A stretch of DNA of 64,000 bases from Myroides sp. JBRI-B21084 (GTDB lineage: Bacteria > Bacteroidota > Bacteroidia > Flavobacteriales > Flavobacteriaceae). The position numbers and the translations under genes were made by a program. A model generated the notes under the pieces. It saw only the letters and a list, made by a program, of their open reading frames with translations. It made no database searches and was not told where the DNA came from. The stretch is from assembly GCF_030545015.1 (NCBI RefSeq), contig NZ_CP120653.1:1116001-1180000 (forward strand), written 5' to 3'. Of the stretch, positions 62,869 through 64,000 are shown piece by piece (positions within the stretch are counted from its first letter, which is position 1; each line of letters begins with the position of its first letter).

Positions 62869-64000
62869 ATGTTAACAGAATTAAATGCAATTTCGCCAAT
62901 CGATGGTCGTTACAGAGCAAAAACAGCTCCTTTAGCAGATTTTTTTTCAGAAGAAGCACTTATAAAATACCGCGTTTTAGTAGAAGTTGAATACTTTATT
63001 GCATTGTGCCAATTGCCTTTGCCACAAGTTGCAAACGTTTCTAAAGACTTATTTGCTGAATTACGCAAAATTTATAATGATTTTTCTACCGAAGATGCAC
63101 TTTGGATCAAAAATACAGAAAAAACGACCAACCACGATGTAAAAGCGGTTGAGTATTTTATAAAACATAAATTTGATCAATTAGGCTTACAAGATTATAA
63201 AGAGTTTATTCACTTTGGATTAACTTCTCAAGATATTAATAACACTGCAATACCTTTATCTACCAAACATGCATTTGAAAAAGTGTATATGCCTACATTT
63301 ATTCAATTAATCAACAAATTAAAAGAATTAAGTGTTGAATGGAAAGATATTCCTATGTTGGCACGCACGCACGGGCAACCGGCATCGCCAACGCGTTTAG
63401 GTAAAGAAATTTTGGTTTTTGTGGTGCGCTTAGAAGAACAATTACGTTTGTTAAACAACATTCCTTTTGCAGCAAAATTTGGCGGTGCAACTGGTAATTT
63501 TAATGCGCATAAAGTGGCGTATCCAACAAATGATTGGCAAGCTTTTGGTGAAAATTTTGTTGAAAACGTGTTGGGCTTAAAACATTCGTTTCCAACTACA
63601 CAAATAGAACATTACGACCATTTTGCAGCTTTTTGCGATGCTTTAAAACGTATTAATAACATTATTATAGATTTAGATCGTGATGTTTGGACTTACGTTT
63701 CAATGGAGTATTTTAAGCAAAAAATTAAAGCAGGCGAAGTAGGTTCATCGGCTATGCCACACAAAGTTAACCCAATTGATTTTGAAAATTCTGAAGGAAA
63801 TTTAGGTATTGCTAACGCTATTTTTGAACATTTAGCTGCCAAATTACCTATTTCACGTTTACAACGCGATTTAACCGATAGTACTGTATTACGTAATATT
63901 GGCGTTCCTTTTGGGCATACTATTATTGCTTTTGAAGCTACTTTAAAAGGCTTAAACAAATTGCTTTTAAACGAAGCTAAATTTATTGAAGATCTTGAAA
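62869..64000 (+). CDS. purB: Adenylosuccinate lyase (3' end outside window)
   Basis: The frame opens at the ATG at 62869 and stays open to the window end, giving 377 visible residues of about 450 expected. It acts twice in purine synthesis, splitting fumarate from SAICAR and adenylosuccinate. MLTELNAISPIDGRYRAKT is the family N-terminus, TSQDINNTA and RTHGQPASPTRLGKE are the active-site regions, and GSSAMPHKVNPIDFE is the fumarase-superfamily signature loop. Confidence 0.97.
   Translation, partial: MLTELNAISPIDGRYRAKTAPLADFFSEEALIKYRVLVEVEYFIALCQLPLPQVANVSKDLFAELRKIYNDFSTEDALWIKNTEKTTNHDVKAVEYFIKHKFDQLGLQDYKEFIHFGLTSQDINNTAIPLSTKHAFEKVYMPTFIQLINKLKELSVEWKDIPMLARTHGQPASPTRLGKEILVFVVRLEEQLRLLNNIPFAAKFGGATGNFNAHKVAYPTNDWQAFGENFVENVLGLKHSFPTTQIEHYDHFAAFCDALKRINNIIIDLDRDVWTYVSMEYFKQKIKAGEVGSSAMPHKVNPIDFENSEGNLGIANAIFEHLAAKLPISRLQRDLTDSTVLRNIGVPFGHTIIAFEATLKGLNKLLLNEAKFIEDLE

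Overview
The window is AT-rich, gene-dense chromosomal DNA of a Flavobacteriaceae-type Bacteroidota. The signs are an LpxC-FabZ fusion gene, Bacteroidota families (DUF4199, DUF5606, DUF2911, DUF6095, a TonB-dependent receptor), TAnnTTTG promoter boxes instead of E. coli-type -10 boxes, and no clear Shine-Dalgarno sequences. The genus cannot be fixed from the sequence alone. No tRNA, rRNA, CRISPR array, prophage or insertion sequence with a transposase was seen. Two CDS run off the ends: a secreted endonuclease I at the left and purB at the right.

Layout. 1-4800: rRNA methyltransferase, HAD phosphatase, ndk, truncated haemoglobin, two VOC proteins and a DUF2971 protein. 4845-5292: a one-gene GIY-YIG nuclease cassette between two near-identical 66-bp twin-hairpin repeats. 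5366-7716: XRE regulator, serine hydrolase and two DUF2975 membrane proteins. 7830-12906: DUF4199, glycosyltransferase, phosphohexomutase and ABC exporter operon. 13137: rpmE2. 13471-21005: an eight-gene minus-strand operon (DUF2520, KdsC-like HAD, UbiA-like protein, Maf, MscS, PIG-L deacetylase, an unlisted 35-aa membrane peptide, Na+/solute symporter). 21207-28083: ABC-F protein, CDGSH protein, FUSC transporter, def, DUF5606, mazG, thioesterase.

28094-33896 is the most interesting part. B12-independent class I ribonucleotide reductase genes (nrdB-nrdA) diverge from a B12-dependent class II reductase gene (nrdJ). The nrdB leader carries a recognisable cobalamin riboswitch, about 94 nt and closed by a 10-bp P1 stem. 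The inferred logic is that B12 switches off the class I enzyme so that NrdJ makes deoxynucleotides.

33962-41314: a hypothetical protein, an iron-uptake pair (PepSY protein and TonB-dependent receptor), prfA, pyrF, a BtuF-like protein and an FKBP. 41372-48716: sucD and the lipid A operon (HD hydrolase, lpxD, lpxC-fabZ, lpxA, efp, second lpxD-like gene, NTF2-like protein). 48809-50735: hutH and the RNase P RNA gene. 50821-64000: murQ, small membrane and lipoproteins, GNAT, coaD, ddl, PASTA protein, RluD-type synthase, flavoprotein, pabB-like, tilS, dsbD-like, DUF2911 protein and purB.
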